Made by a program: the position numbers and the translations under genes
Shown here: positions 7,885-14,770 of the stretch, in pieces
Layout of the letters: each line of letters opens with the position of its first letter
Numbering within the stretch: position 1 is the stretch's first letter
Assembly (NCBI GenBank): GCA_003552485.1
Contig: PUMX01000371.1
Location: 1 to 17,085, forward strand
Reading direction: 5' to 3'
Origin: Candidatus Hydrogenedentota bacterium
GTDB lineage: Bacteria; Hydrogenedentota; Hydrogenedentia; Hydrogenedentales; SLHB01
DNA length: 17,085 nt
The notes under the pieces: model-generated
What the model was told of the DNA's origin: nothing
The model's input: only the letters and a program-made list of their open reading frames with translations
Database searches by the model: none

Positions 7885-9333
7885 CTACCAGCCCGGCTGA
7901 TCAGCAACCGGACATTGACTGGGCTCTAATAGCGCCCCATCTTGGCTTAAGCGTTCCTGCAATGTGCGGATTGGCGTGACGCGCACACGGCCTCCGTGCT
8001 GACACGCCAGCGCAGCCGCGACGCCGGCCGCCTGGCCAAGCGCCATGCTGATGGGGATTACGCGGGTTGACGCCATGGCCTCGTGCGTAGCCGAAATCGG
8101 GCGGCCCGCGAGCAGCAATCCCTCGATATCCTTAGCGATCAGACTGCGGTACGGTATCTGATACACCGGCGCGAGATTTGAATCGATTCCCGCGTGGTCG
8201 GGCGAGTGGATATCCACGTGGTAGGCGCCCAGCGCGATGGCGTCGTCGAATTCGGCGCCCTGCACGACGTCTTCGCCGGTGAGCACGTATTCACCGATGA
8301 TGTGATTCGCCTCGCGAATGCCGACTTGATGAGGCGAGCCGCTGAGGCGGATGTCTTGGCAACCAGGCGCGAACCGCTGCAGGAACTCGATCCACAGAGC
8401 GGCTTGCCGCGCCCCTTCGCATTCGGCGCCGCTGAAGCTGGTCATGTCATCGGGATCCACGTCTTCAATACGCGTCGCCACAACCGTCAACCGCCTTTCT
8501 GGGCGCACGGCGATGCCCGGCAGGTTCTCGCGGGGCAGGTTCATGCCTTGCCGGTTCGCTTCCGCGATGAGTGATTTGAACGCTCCCATCACGAAGACGT
8601 CCGCGTGGGCCATCTGTTCAACCAGCCGCGCCAGTACCGCGGAGGAGAGCTTAAACGGGCGGATTTCCTCGGGGTTTTCACGCAGATAAGCGTACAAGGC
8701 GTCAAAATCAACGCCGCTGACTTGGAAAGCCCAGGAGCCGACCTGCACCTTGTTGTCACTGGTCCGGCCGCGCACCCATGGAGCGCCGCTCAGGCGCGCA
8801 ACGGCGCCGGAATCCGTGCAATCGATGACGGTCTTCACGTGCATCCGCGTGACGCCGCCGCGTGATTGAACCAACAGACTGCGAACTTCCGGCATCCCAT
8901 CTTCGCCAGCCTCCGTCTCCACGTCAACAACCAAGGCGTGGAGATACACATCGACGCCAGCCTGCTTGACCATGTGCGCCGCCGTCAGCTTCAACCAGTG
9001 GCTGTTCACGGCGGACACGCTCCCACATACCGGATCAAGCCAAAAGCTGGTGGCGCCGCCGCGCGAACGAAGCATCGAGTGCCATTCGTAGCCGATGCCG
9101 CCCACGACTCGCCGTCCGTCCCGCGCGTGAAAGCCAACCCACCCGAGCCCCGTCGCCGCATTGCCCCCCAGAAACCCGTAGTGCTCGATTAACGCGGTCG
9201 TTGCTCCCACGCGCGCCGCAGCAATGGCGGCGGTGACGCCCGTGCTCCCGCCGCCGACAACGACTACATCGTAAGCGGGGCCTTGATTAATCGGAAACCG
9301 GGCGACGTCCGCTGTGTGCATTATTGCGCTCAA
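7885..9333 (-). CDS. FAD-dependent oxidoreductase (FAD_oxidored family)
   Basis: A cytoplasmic flavoprotein of 482 residues with no signal peptide. A Rossmann dinucleotide-binding motif occupies residues 23-41 (VVVV-GGGSTG, glycines 27, 29 and 32), followed by E50 at the end of strand 2, the usual ribose-binding acid. HYGFLGGNAATG comes next, a hallmark of FAD_oxidored proteins. The C-terminal FAD-binding part reads GLLLAGRPISATHEA and then MALGQAAGVAAALA. The exact substrate cannot be read from sequence; relatives in carbohydrate loci are often annotated only as FAD-dependent oxidoreductases. The start is the TTG at 9333, because AGAGG lies 7 nt before it and it overlaps the upstream symporter stop by 4 bp (TTGA), which favours translational coupling. 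An ATG at 9321 is possible but sits 19 nt from that site. Oxidation of an imported sugar or derivative is inference from the neighbours. Confidence 0.9.
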   Translation of the reverse strand: MSAIMHTADVARFPINQGPAYDVVVVGGGSTGVTAAIAAARVGATTALIEHYGFLGGNAATGLGWVGFHARDGRRVVGGIGYEWHSMLRSRGGATSFWLDPVCGSVSAVNSHWLKLTAAHMVKQAGVDVYLHALVVDVETEAGEDGMPEVRSLLVQSRGGVTRMHVKTVIDCTDSGAVARLSGAPWVRGRTSDNKVQVGSWAFQVSGVDFDALYAYLRENPEEIRPFKLSSAVLARLVEQMAHADVFVMGAFKSLIAEANRQGMNLPRENLPGIAVRPERRLTVVATRIEDVDPDDMTSFSGAECEGARQAALWIEFLQRFAPGCQDIRLSGSPHQVGIREANHIIGEYVLTGEDVVQGAEFDDAIALGAYHVDIHSPDHAGIDSNLAPVYQIPYRSLIAKDIEGLLLAGRPISATHEAMASTRVIPISMALGQAAGVAAALACQHGGRVRVTPIRTLQERLSQDGALLEPSQCPVADQPGW

Positions 9334-10886
9334 TCGTTTTCCTCTTCACGTTCAGGCCGACCGCCGCCAAACCAATCGGCGAGGGTCAGGCCGTCAATGC
9401 CGGAAAGCCGTTGCTTCCTTAGCAGCGCGCACCCCAGCAACATAAGGAGCATAATCAACTGGCCCGGAATGTTGACGAACATAGGGCTGATTGGATTGCC
9501 GCGCGCCATCTGGATCCAGTACGCCACGCATACCAGCGTGGTCACGGCAGCGCCTATGCAGAACGCCCGCAGTATGTCTCCGCTGGTGACCCTGCGCGAT
9601 GCTACGCCGAATAGAAAGACAATGGCGATGAGGCCCTGAAATGACATCCAGAATATGCTGGTCTCCATGAATGTTTCAGCCAACCCCTCGGCGATAAAGG
9701 CCAGCATGAGCGCCACGCAAACGCTCAGGACGCCCAGCCCCAGCAGCACCCCCTTGGCCAGGCGCATCTCGAACGCCGCATCCCGTTTCTTTCGCACGAA
9801 CGGGCGGTAGAAATCGCGCATCAATACGGTCGTCAGACTATGTATTCCAGAGTCTAGCGTCGACATGATCGCCGCCACCATGCCCCCGAGGAACAAGCCG
9901 GCCACGAGCGGCGGCGCCTCGCTTGAGACGAAATCGAATACCGCTCCGTCCCCGTCCATATCCGCGGCCTTGCCCGCGTCCAGATAGAATACGTACACCG
10001 CCAAGCCAACAAACCAGAGCAAGGCCATAGTGGGCACGGTGAGAATCTGACTGAGCCACATCGTTTTTTGGGCGTTGCCATAGGACGATACCGAGAGCAG
10101 CCGCTGAATACAGATCTGATCGCCGCTGGCGTAGAACATTCGGTCTGCGAACACAACCCAAAGAATGAACCAGAGCGTCATGCGCACAAATGGGTTCACC
10201 GAATAGAACTCGGGATCCCCATACGCCACGAACCCGCGTTCGCCCTCGGTTCCCCGCTGCAACAGCTCGACAACGCCGCCTTCGACACCGCGAACCGCCA
10301 GCCAACCAATCGTGCACATGCCGATGAATAGCACGACAAACTGCAACACATCCGTCCACACCACGGCCCGCATGCCGCCGAGATAGACGTAGGCCATACC
10401 CACCGCGCCCACAATGATGATTGTGAGAGCTGGCGGCCAGCCCGCGGCGCCCTCGAAGACGCGCGCCGACGAAAACAGCACCAGCGCCACGTAGATCAGG
10501 CGGATCGAGAAGAATGCGATGCTCGCCAAGGCGCGCACGCGCGTATCGAAACGCCGCTCCAGATACTCGAAGGGTGTGAACGACTGCAGCGCGAAATAGA
10601 AACGGGTGAACACATAGAAGAAGATAATGGCGGCTACGGGCGAGAGCAGATAGCGTAAGCTTAACCCGACGCCATGATTGAACGCTTCGCCGGGTATCGC
10701 CACCAGAGACACTGTGCTAAGCAGGGTGATGATGTACGAGAGCCCGACGATGCCCCACCCCAATCGCCGGCCGCCCAGAAAATAATCCGCCGCGCTGGAC
10801 TGAGGAGCGTGCTTCGAAAAGTACGCGCCCGTACCCAAAACGAGCGCAAGGTAACCCAGGAGCGTGAGGTACTCCGTCGCGGTCAT
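9330..10886 (-). CDS. Sodium:solute symporter (SSS / SLC5 family)
   Basis: An inner-membrane carrier of 518 residues that would couple sodium (or proton) influx to uptake of a small solute. It has about 13 hydrophobic segments from residue 5 to ~495. Family signatures are visible: ADYFLGGRRLGWG near the N terminus, an AIPGEAFNHGVG loop, TPFEYLERRF, YLGGMRAVVWTDVLQ, SGDQICIQRLLS, and the sodium-site helix AAIMSTLDSGIHSLTTVLMRDFY near residues 336-358. The length is normal for SSS transporters. The ATG at 10886 has a purine-rich AGGGG about 7 nt upstream. The stop overlaps the FAD oxidoreductase start, so the two are probably co-translated. The solute is not readable from the sequence; a sugar, sugar acid or inositol-type product of the DUF4838 enzymes is the contextual guess. 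Confidence 0.95.
   Translation of the reverse strand: MTATEYLTLLGYLALVLGTGAYFSKHAPQSSAADYFLGGRRLGWGIVGLSYIITLLSTVSLVAIPGEAFNHGVGLSLRYLLSPVAAIIFFYVFTRFYFALQSFTPFEYLERRFDTRVRALASIAFFSIRLIYVALVLFSSARVFEGAAGWPPALTIIIVGAVGMAYVYLGGMRAVVWTDVLQFVVLFIGMCTIGWLAVRGVEGGVVELLQRGTEGERGFVAYGDPEFYSVNPFVRMTLWFILWVVFADRMFYASGDQICIQRLLSVSSYGNAQKTMWLSQILTVPTMALLWFVGLAVYVFYLDAGKAADMDGDGAVFDFVSSEAPPLVAGLFLGGMVAAIMSTLDSGIHSLTTVLMRDFYRPFVRKKRDAAFEMRLAKGVLLGLGVLSVCVALMLAFIAEGLAETFMETSIFWMSFQGLIAIVFLFGVASRRVTSGDILRAFCIGAAVTTLVCVAYWIQMARGNPISPMFVNIPGQLIMLLMLLGCALLRKQRLSGIDGLTLADWFGGGRPEREEEND
9341..9345 (-). promoter_or_regulatory. Ribosome binding site deciding a TTG start
   Basis: AGAGG on the - strand, 7 nt before the TTG at 9333 and 19 nt before the ATG at 9321. 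The spacing favours the TTG as the start of the FAD oxidoreductase. Confidence 0.6.
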
Positions 10887-11050
10887 GCCTGTCCCCTGCT
10901 ACGCTTGTAGAGCAAACGCCAAGCCGCCGCACGAAACAGCCATGGCCGAAGACACGGCGACCCGGCGCAATACGAGCTCGACGCATCCCGGGCGTTTGCC
11001 GGTCAATGCGCCCTCAATCAGATGCTGCGTTCTCGCCCAAGGATTTGGGT
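10887..11050 (-). other. Gap between VOC and symporter genes with 9-bp inverted repeat
   Basis: This 164-bp gap holds no convincing gene. A perfect 9-bp inverted repeat, GCAAACGCC at 10912-10920 and GGCGTTTGC at 10991-10999, is separated by 70 bp. It could close a long RNA stem between the VOC and symporter messages, or it may be chance in GC-rich DNA. I see no convincing promoter pair here, so co-transcription from upstream is likely but unproven. Confidence 0.4.
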
Positions 11051-11440
11051 CTATTCCGGCTCAGGCGGACGCCATGGGGTTGGCTGTCCGAACCATGTGT
11101 TGAGGTCGTAGTACTCCATATACTCGATGACCGCGCCGTCCTTGTGAATGAACGCCACACGCCCGAAGCCGCCCGGATCGAAAGGCTCCAATATGATCTC
11201 CTCGCCCTTGATCGCCTCGTCGAGATTATCTACCCGGAAGGCCATGTGCGGGAAGTTCCACAGTTTCCAAAGGCCCACATCAGACGGATCAACCTCAGGT
11301 TTTTCTTTCGGACGAAGATACTCGATCCGTTGGGGATGCAGCCGCGGGTTGCTTACCCAACATTGACTTTCCTCGACCCAGCTTTCGTTCTCCTGCGGCT
11401 CATAAGTGACGAGGCCCACGTGGTCGAATTGCCGGTTCAT
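11051..11440 (-). CDS. VOC-family (glyoxalase/bleomycin-resistance fold) protein
   Basis: A small cytoplasmic protein of 129 residues, the usual size for a single VOC-domain subunit (two beta-alpha-beta-beta-beta units). It opens with FDHVGLVT, the typical first strand, and a second unit starts at FPHMAFRVDNLDEAI. The likely metal-ligand set is H7, E40, H65 and E106, the last in AVIEYMEY. VOC proteins include isomerases, lyases, epimerases and dioxygenases, so the reaction stays open. The ATG at 11440 follows a purine-rich GGGAAGGGGGAAAGGG stretch. It is the first gene of the - strand cluster, 164 bp ahead of the symporter. A promoter-like pair and a terminator-like hairpin lie just upstream. 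Within a sugar-uptake operon it may act as an epimerase or isomerase, which is inference. Confidence 0.85.
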   Translation of the reverse strand: MNRQFDHVGLVTYEPQENESWVEESQCWVSNPRLHPQRIEYLRPKEKPEVDPSDVGLWKLWNFPHMAFRVDNLDEAIKGEEIILEPFDPGGFGRVAFIHKDGAVIEYMEYYDLNTWFGQPTPWRPPEPE

Positions 11441-11470
11441 CCCTTTCCCCCTTCCCTAGTGTTTGCGGCC

Positions 11471-11495
11471 AAAACCGTCCAACTTGGCTGGACGG
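11471..11495 (-). terminator. Terminator-like hairpin in the leader of the VOC gene
   Basis: On the - strand a 7-bp stem CCGTCCA / TGGACGG (11475-11481 with 11489-11495) with a 7-nt loop is followed directly by TTTT. It lies ~30 nt before the VOC start and downstream of the candidate promoter at 11522-11550. It could therefore work as an attenuator of the cluster. It could also simply stop read-through from ilvD. The T-run is short, so efficiency is uncertain. Confidence 0.4.
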
Positions 11496-11521
11496 GCCAC
11501 ACGCCTCCATTTTCGCTAGAC

Positions 11522-11550
11522 ATCTTAAAGCTATGCGCCGCCCAGATCAA
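11522..11550 (-). promoter_or_regulatory. Candidate sigma70-type promoter for the VOC-led cluster
   Basis: On the - strand TTGATC (11545-11550) and TAAGAT (11522-11527) are separated by 17 nt. Each box matches the consensus at four of six bases. Initiation would fall near 11515, giving a ~75-nt leader that includes the terminator-like hairpin. Confidence 0.4.
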
Positions 11551-11744
11551 TTCTCTGGCTGCGGCGCAAACCTGGAGAGCGAGCACAACGCGTCTGCCCC
11601 TCCCGTTGACAATGGAAAACGGTTGCCGGAACCATTGCTGTTGATGCTAATCCCCGGCGGACGCTCTTGCTCCCAGAGCAATGCACTGCGTTCGTGACAA
11701 GCGAAGTGTGGGCCGCGACCCCCTCCTGAACCCTCCACTTACAC

Positions 11745-11779
11745 CGCGTTTGCGGCGATGGCTGTTCGCCGCAAACGCG
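11745..11779 (-). terminator. Perfect 14-bp hairpin after ilvD
   Basis: CGCGTTTGCGGCGA (11745-11758) pairs perfectly with TCGCCGCAAACGCG (11766-11779) across a 7-nt loop. It begins 18 bp past the ilvD stop on the - strand. There is no T-run after it, so it is either a T-poor terminator or a message-stabilising 3' structure. Confidence 0.6.
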
Positions 11780-11797
11780 ATGGGCTTGAACGGAGTT

Positions 11798-13525
11798 CTA
11801 GAAGGGCAAGTCCTTGTCTGTCACCGCGCCTTCCGATGCGGAGGTGACGTGGCTCGCATATTTCGCCAGCACGCCGCGGGTGTAGCGTGGCCCTGGCGGC
11901 GTCCAGTTGTTCAGACGTTCCGCGATTTCGGCCTCGCCGAGGTCCAGATTCAACGTGCATGCCTCGGCGTCGATGGTGATGGGATCGCCGTCCTGCACGA
12001 TGGCGAGCGGACCGCCCCTTTGGGCCTCGGGCGTGATGTGGCCGACCACGAAGCCATGGCTGCCCCCCGAGAACCGGCCGTCGGTGATAAGCGCCACGTC
12101 CTTACCGAGACCACGCCCCATAACGGCCGAGGTGGGGGCGAGCATCTCGCGCATGCCCGGCCCGCCCTTGGGGCCTTCGTAGCGAATGAGAATGACATGC
12201 CCTTCTTGCACCGTACCGTCGTGAATCTTTTCGAGTGCTTCCTCCTCGGAATGGAACACAATGGCGTTGCCGGAGAAGCGCGTGCCTTCCTTGCCCGAAA
12301 TCTTCGCAACCGCTCCCTCCGGCGCGAGATTGCCGCGCAGGACGACGAGATGGCCCGTCTTCTTGATGGGATCGTCGAACGGCCGGATGACTTCCTGCTC
12401 CTTGGGATACGGGCGGATGCCTTCCAAGTTCTCGGCCAGCGTCTTTCCGCTAACCGTCATGCAGTCGCCATAGAGCAGCCCGCGGTCGAGCAGGTCTTTC
12501 ATGAGCGGCGTGATGCCGCCGATGCGCACGAGGTCCATCATCATGAACCGCCCGCTCGGCTTCAGGTCGGCCATGACAGGGACCTTCTCGCCGATACGCA
12601 TGAAATCATCGAGTTCCAGCTTCACTTCGGCGGCATGCGCCATGGCGAGCAAATGCAGCACCGCGTTCGTCGAGCCACCCAACGCCGTGACCACGGTAAT
12701 GGCGTTGAGAAACGCTTCGCGCGTCATGATGTCGCGGGGCCGGATGTTGTGCTTGATGAGCCGCAGCACGGCCTCGCCGGCTTCGCGGCAGTCGCGCCGC
12801 TTCTCTTCCGAAATGGCCGCTTGGCCAGAGCTGTTGGGCAGGCTCATACCCATGGCCTCGATGGCCGACGCCATGGTATTGGCGGTGTACATGCCGCCGC
12901 ACGAGCCCGCGCCGGGGATAGCGCATTGTTCGATGGCCTTGAGTTCTGCGTCGTCGATTTCGCCCTTGGTGTACTTGCCGATGGCCTCGAAGACCGACAC
13001 AATGTCCACGTCCTTGCCTTCATGGCAGCCCGGCAAAATGGTGCCGCCGTAAACGAAGACGCTGGGCCGGTTGAGCCGCGCCATGGCGATCACGCACCCC
13101 GGCATGTTCTTATCGCAACCGCCAATGGCGACGAGACCATCAAAACCTTCGCAGCCGACCACCGTCTCGATGCTGTCGGCGATGACCTCGCGGGACACCA
13201 GCGAGTACTTCATCCCTTCAGTCCCCATTGAGATGCCGTCAGATATGGTGATCGTGCCAAAGCCGACCCCCTTGCCGCCCGCGCCGTCAACGCCTTGCAC
13301 GCTCTCTTCGGCGAGCTTGTCGATATGCATGTTGCACGGAGTCACCATGCCCCACGTCGAGGCGATGCCGATTTGGCTCTTCTTGAAGTCTTCCTCTTGA
13401 AAACCCACGGCGTGCAACATGGCCCGGCTGAACGCGCGATGCGCGCCATCCGTGACCTTGGAGGAATAGGGGCGTTGCTCGTCTGCGCCCATTGGTGAAT
13501 TCGTGGTGGTCGTTGTATCGCTCAT
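11798..13525 (-). CDS. ilvD: Dihydroxy-acid dehydratase
   Basis: Dehydrates 2,3-dihydroxy-isovalerate and 2,3-dihydroxy-3-methylvalerate to the 2-oxo acids that precede valine, leucine and isoleucine. It is a cytoplasmic Fe-S enzyme. The 575-residue protein is of normal length. The three cluster cysteines are visible in TPCNMHI, in GGCDKNMPGC (first family signature) and in PGAGSCGGMYTANTM. The second signature appears as ALITDGRFSGGSHG near the C terminus. I chose the ATG at 13525 (MSDTTTTTNSPMG) over 13675. GGGAG sits 8 nt before it, and the extra 50 residues of the longer form look unlike the family. It stands alone, without ilvB, ilvC or leuA beside it, divergent from the EIIA-CNT-ThiD operon. 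A promoter-like pair lies ~180 bp upstream and a strong hairpin follows the stop. No branched-chain leader peptide was found. Confidence 0.97.
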   Translation of the reverse strand: MSDTTTTTNSPMGADEQRPYSSKVTDGAHRAFSRAMLHAVGFQEEDFKKSQIGIASTWGMVTPCNMHIDKLAEESVQGVDGAGGKGVGFGTITISDGISMGTEGMKYSLVSREVIADSIETVVGCEGFDGLVAIGGCDKNMPGCVIAMARLNRPSVFVYGGTILPGCHEGKDVDIVSVFEAIGKYTKGEIDDAELKAIEQCAIPGAGSCGGMYTANTMASAIEAMGMSLPNSSGQAAISEEKRRDCREAGEAVLRLIKHNIRPRDIMTREAFLNAITVVTALGGSTNAVLHLLAMAHAAEVKLELDDFMRIGEKVPVMADLKPSGRFMMMDLVRIGGITPLMKDLLDRGLLYGDCMTVSGKTLAENLEGIRPYPKEQEVIRPFDDPIKKTGHLVVLRGNLAPEGAVAKISGKEGTRFSGNAIVFHSEEEALEKIHDGTVQEGHVILIRYEGPKGGPGMREMLAPTSAVMGRGLGKDVALITDGRFSGGSHGFVVGHITPEAQRGGPLAIVQDGDPITIDAEACTLNLDLGEAEIAERLNNWTPPGPRYTRGVLAKYASHVTSASEGAVTDKDLPF

Positions 13526-13710
13526 GATCAAGGCTCCCTTCGAACAGGTCTGTGATTTGGGTAAGCGGGATACCCCGGTAATTGCATTTGCGCCATTGAT
13601 GGTCTGGCGGATTATGCGCACGTGAGCAGCGTTGCGGGGCCAGCGCGTCTCCAGAGCCGAAACGCGGACTTGCACGGAAAAGCGTGGCGGCCGCAGCGAT
13701 GTGGATCGGA

Positions 13711-13739
13711 ATTATCAGCAAAGAATTCGGAAAAGTCAA
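13711..13739 (-). promoter_or_regulatory. Candidate sigma70-type promoter of ilvD
   Basis: On the - strand TTGACT (13734-13739) and GATAAT (13711-13716) are separated by 17 nt, each matching five of six consensus bases. The predicted start near 13704 gives ilvD a ~180-nt leader. Confidence 0.65.
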
Positions 13740-13918
13740 AACCCGGGCGCATCAGGAGTGCGAAGCGTATCAATAGGCGCTTGCGACCGGTTTCATGCAA
13801 AGCCGGATGATGTTGTAAGTAACCGTGTACGAATGCTTGGGCTTAACAACTCAGCGCGTCAAATTGCTGGCGGTTATTGCGCCGAATTCCTAAGACGAGG
13901 CCATGGATTTGCAGGGAT

Positions 13919-13947
13919 TTGGCGGATTGCCATTACAATGCTATGAT
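13919..13947 (+). promoter_or_regulatory. Candidate sigma70-type promoter of the EIIA-CNT-thiD operon
   Basis: TTGGCG (13919-13924) and TATGAT (13942-13947) are separated by exactly 17 nt, in a locally AT-richer stretch. Initiation near 13954 would create a leader of about 280 nt that begins at the first predicted stem. Confidence 0.6.
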
Positions 13948-13953
13948 AAAAAC

Positions 13954-14189
13954 AGATTCTGGCGTTCCATCCAGGCGCGATCCTGTGTCCGAATCTTGTG
14001 TAAATGCGCGGCGGCTGGAATTCGAGGCCGCTGGCGAGTGTGTTGAGTAGCGGAAGGATAAGCGGAGCCCGTTACAAACGGGCCAAATACAGCGCGTCCG
14101 TGAGTGAGCGAACCGCCGGACGGGAACTGTGCAACCGAGGCGCAGAAAACCCGAGCGGGCGTCTCATTCAAAAAGTTTCTTCAAGAAAC
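13954..14189 (+). ncRNA. Candidate structured leader RNA upstream of the EIIA gene
   Basis: Serial stems can be drawn by eye. AGATTC 13954-13959 pairs with GAATCT 13991-13996. GCGGC 14011-14015 pairs with GCCGC 14027-14031. GCCCGT 14067-14072 pairs with ACGGGC 14078-14083 around TACAA. CGTCCG 14095-14100 pairs with CGGACG 14117-14122. CTGTGC 14127-14132 pairs with GCGCAG 14140-14145 around AACCGAG. GTTTCT 14175-14180 pairs with AGAAAC 14184-14189. CGGG 14121-14124 may also pair with CCCG 14150-14153, which would compete with the fourth stem. I do not recognise a known riboswitch class; in particular the TPP thi-box features are not seen. It could be a novel leader, a separate small RNA or GC-driven chance pairing. 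Confidence 0.4.
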
Positions 14190-14233
14190 GGCAGGCGGCG
14201 CGGGCGGCCGCTGAGTAGGAGGGCTAAGCCGTC

Positions 14234-14716
14234 ATGCAATTAGGCGAGATCCTGCACGAAGGCGTTATCAAGACAAGACTCGAAGCGGGTAACAAATACG
14301 AAGCTATCGAAGAGCTGCTGGATCTTCTGATAGAGGCGCAGGACATTCCAGGCGATCTGCGCGATCACGTGATGGAAGTGGTGCTCGAACGGGAGAAGTC
14401 GATGAGCACCGGCATGGACCATGGCGTGGCGTTGCCCCATGCGTCTTCGGAGAAGATAGACGACATCGTCGGCGCGCTAGGCGTTGCGCCGGACGGCATA
14501 CCCTTTGAGACACTGGACGGACAGCCTGCCCGGCTGGTTATTCTGTTGCTCATGCCGAGGCGCAATTACCAGGGGCATGTGCGCACGCTGGCGGGTATCG
14601 CGCATCTACTCGCCAACCCCGGTTTTCGCGAGGCCGTGATTAACGCGACAGAGCCGAAGACTATTCTGCGCCTTGTCGAAAACGCGGAGAAGCGGGAGGG
14701 ACTGTTTAAGCAGTAG
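14234..14716 (+). CDS. PTS EIIA type-2 domain protein (PtsN / fructose-mannitol EIIA-like)
   Basis: A cytoplasmic 160-residue protein made of one EIIA type-2 domain. Such domains accept phosphate on a histidine from HPr-type proteins; stand-alone versions mostly regulate, as PtsN does. The phospho-acceptor motif is GVALPHASS with H69, preceded by the usual LEREKSMSTGMDHG. A core LVILLLMPRRNYQGHVRTLAGIAHLL follows, with H114-like histidine context as in the family. AGGAGG (14217-14222) lies 11 nt before the ATG. It opens an operon with a nucleoside transporter 54 bp downstream and thiD after it. No EIIB or EIIC partner is in view, so a regulatory role, for example on the transporter, is more likely than sugar transport. 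That link is inference. A long structured leader precedes the gene. Confidence 0.92.
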   Translation: MQLGEILHEGVIKTRLEAGNKYEAIEELLDLLIEAQDIPGDLRDHVMEVVLEREKSMSTGMDHGVALPHASSEKIDDIVGALGVAPDGIPFETLDGQPARLVILLLMPRRNYQGHVRTLAGIAHLLANPGFREAVINATEPKTILRLVENAEKREGLFKQ

Positions 14717-14757
14717 GCGTCCACTGAGCCTACATGAGGAAGGGCGCCGCCGCACGG

Positions 14758-14763
14758 AAGGAG
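14758..14763 (+). promoter_or_regulatory. Ribosome binding site deciding a TTG start
   Basis: AAGGAG, 7 nt before the TTG at 14771. This strong site at ideal spacing supports TTG as the start of the CNT transporter. Confidence 0.75.
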
Positions 14764-14770
14764 ATCTGCG

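Larger units (their letters stand above)
11441..11797. other. Intergenic region between ilvD and the VOC gene
   Basis: A 357-bp stretch with no supported gene. Reading along the - strand it holds the hairpin after the ilvD stop, then a promoter-like pair, then a hairpin with a T-run close to the VOC start. The motif GTTTGCGGC or its complement recurs near 11461, 11560 and in the arms of the 11745-11779 hairpin. I see no further gene or RNA that I can name. Confidence 0.6.
13526..14233. other. 708-bp divergent intergenic region
   Basis: Lies between ilvD (-) and the EIIA gene (+). I see no convincing protein gene in it; short frames here lack ribosome sites or family features. It holds a - strand promoter candidate for ilvD (13711-13739), a + strand promoter candidate (13919-13947) and a stem-loop-rich leader from ~13954. 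Between the promoters, two further hairpins are possible: CCGGTTT / AAGCCGG with one G-U pair at 13787-13806, and GTTGTAAG with CTTAACAAC (one bulged A) at 13812-13850. These could be operators or RNA structures; I cannot decide. Confidence 0.6.

Noticed and set aside
11681..13231. 516-codon open frame on the + strand
   Set aside because: Antisense to ilvD, whose Fe-S cysteines and both family signatures are intact. The long antisense frame reflects codon bias.
13528..13596. 22-codon frame on the - strand just before ilvD, considered as a branched-chain attenuator leader peptide
   Set aside because: It lacks runs of Leu, Val or Ile codons, has no clear ribosome site, and no terminator/antiterminator pair is evident behind it.
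13941..14171. 76-codon frame on the - strand and a 79-codon frame on the + strand (14004-14243)
   Set aside because: No ribosome sites, low-complexity arginine/serine-rich translations, and overlap with the stem-loop-rich leader. Treated as non-coding.
13954..14233. TPP riboswitch upstream of the operon containing thiD
   Set aside because: I looked for the CTGAGA and ACC-GAACCTGA-type conserved thi-box segments and did not find them in the right order. The structure drawn is different.
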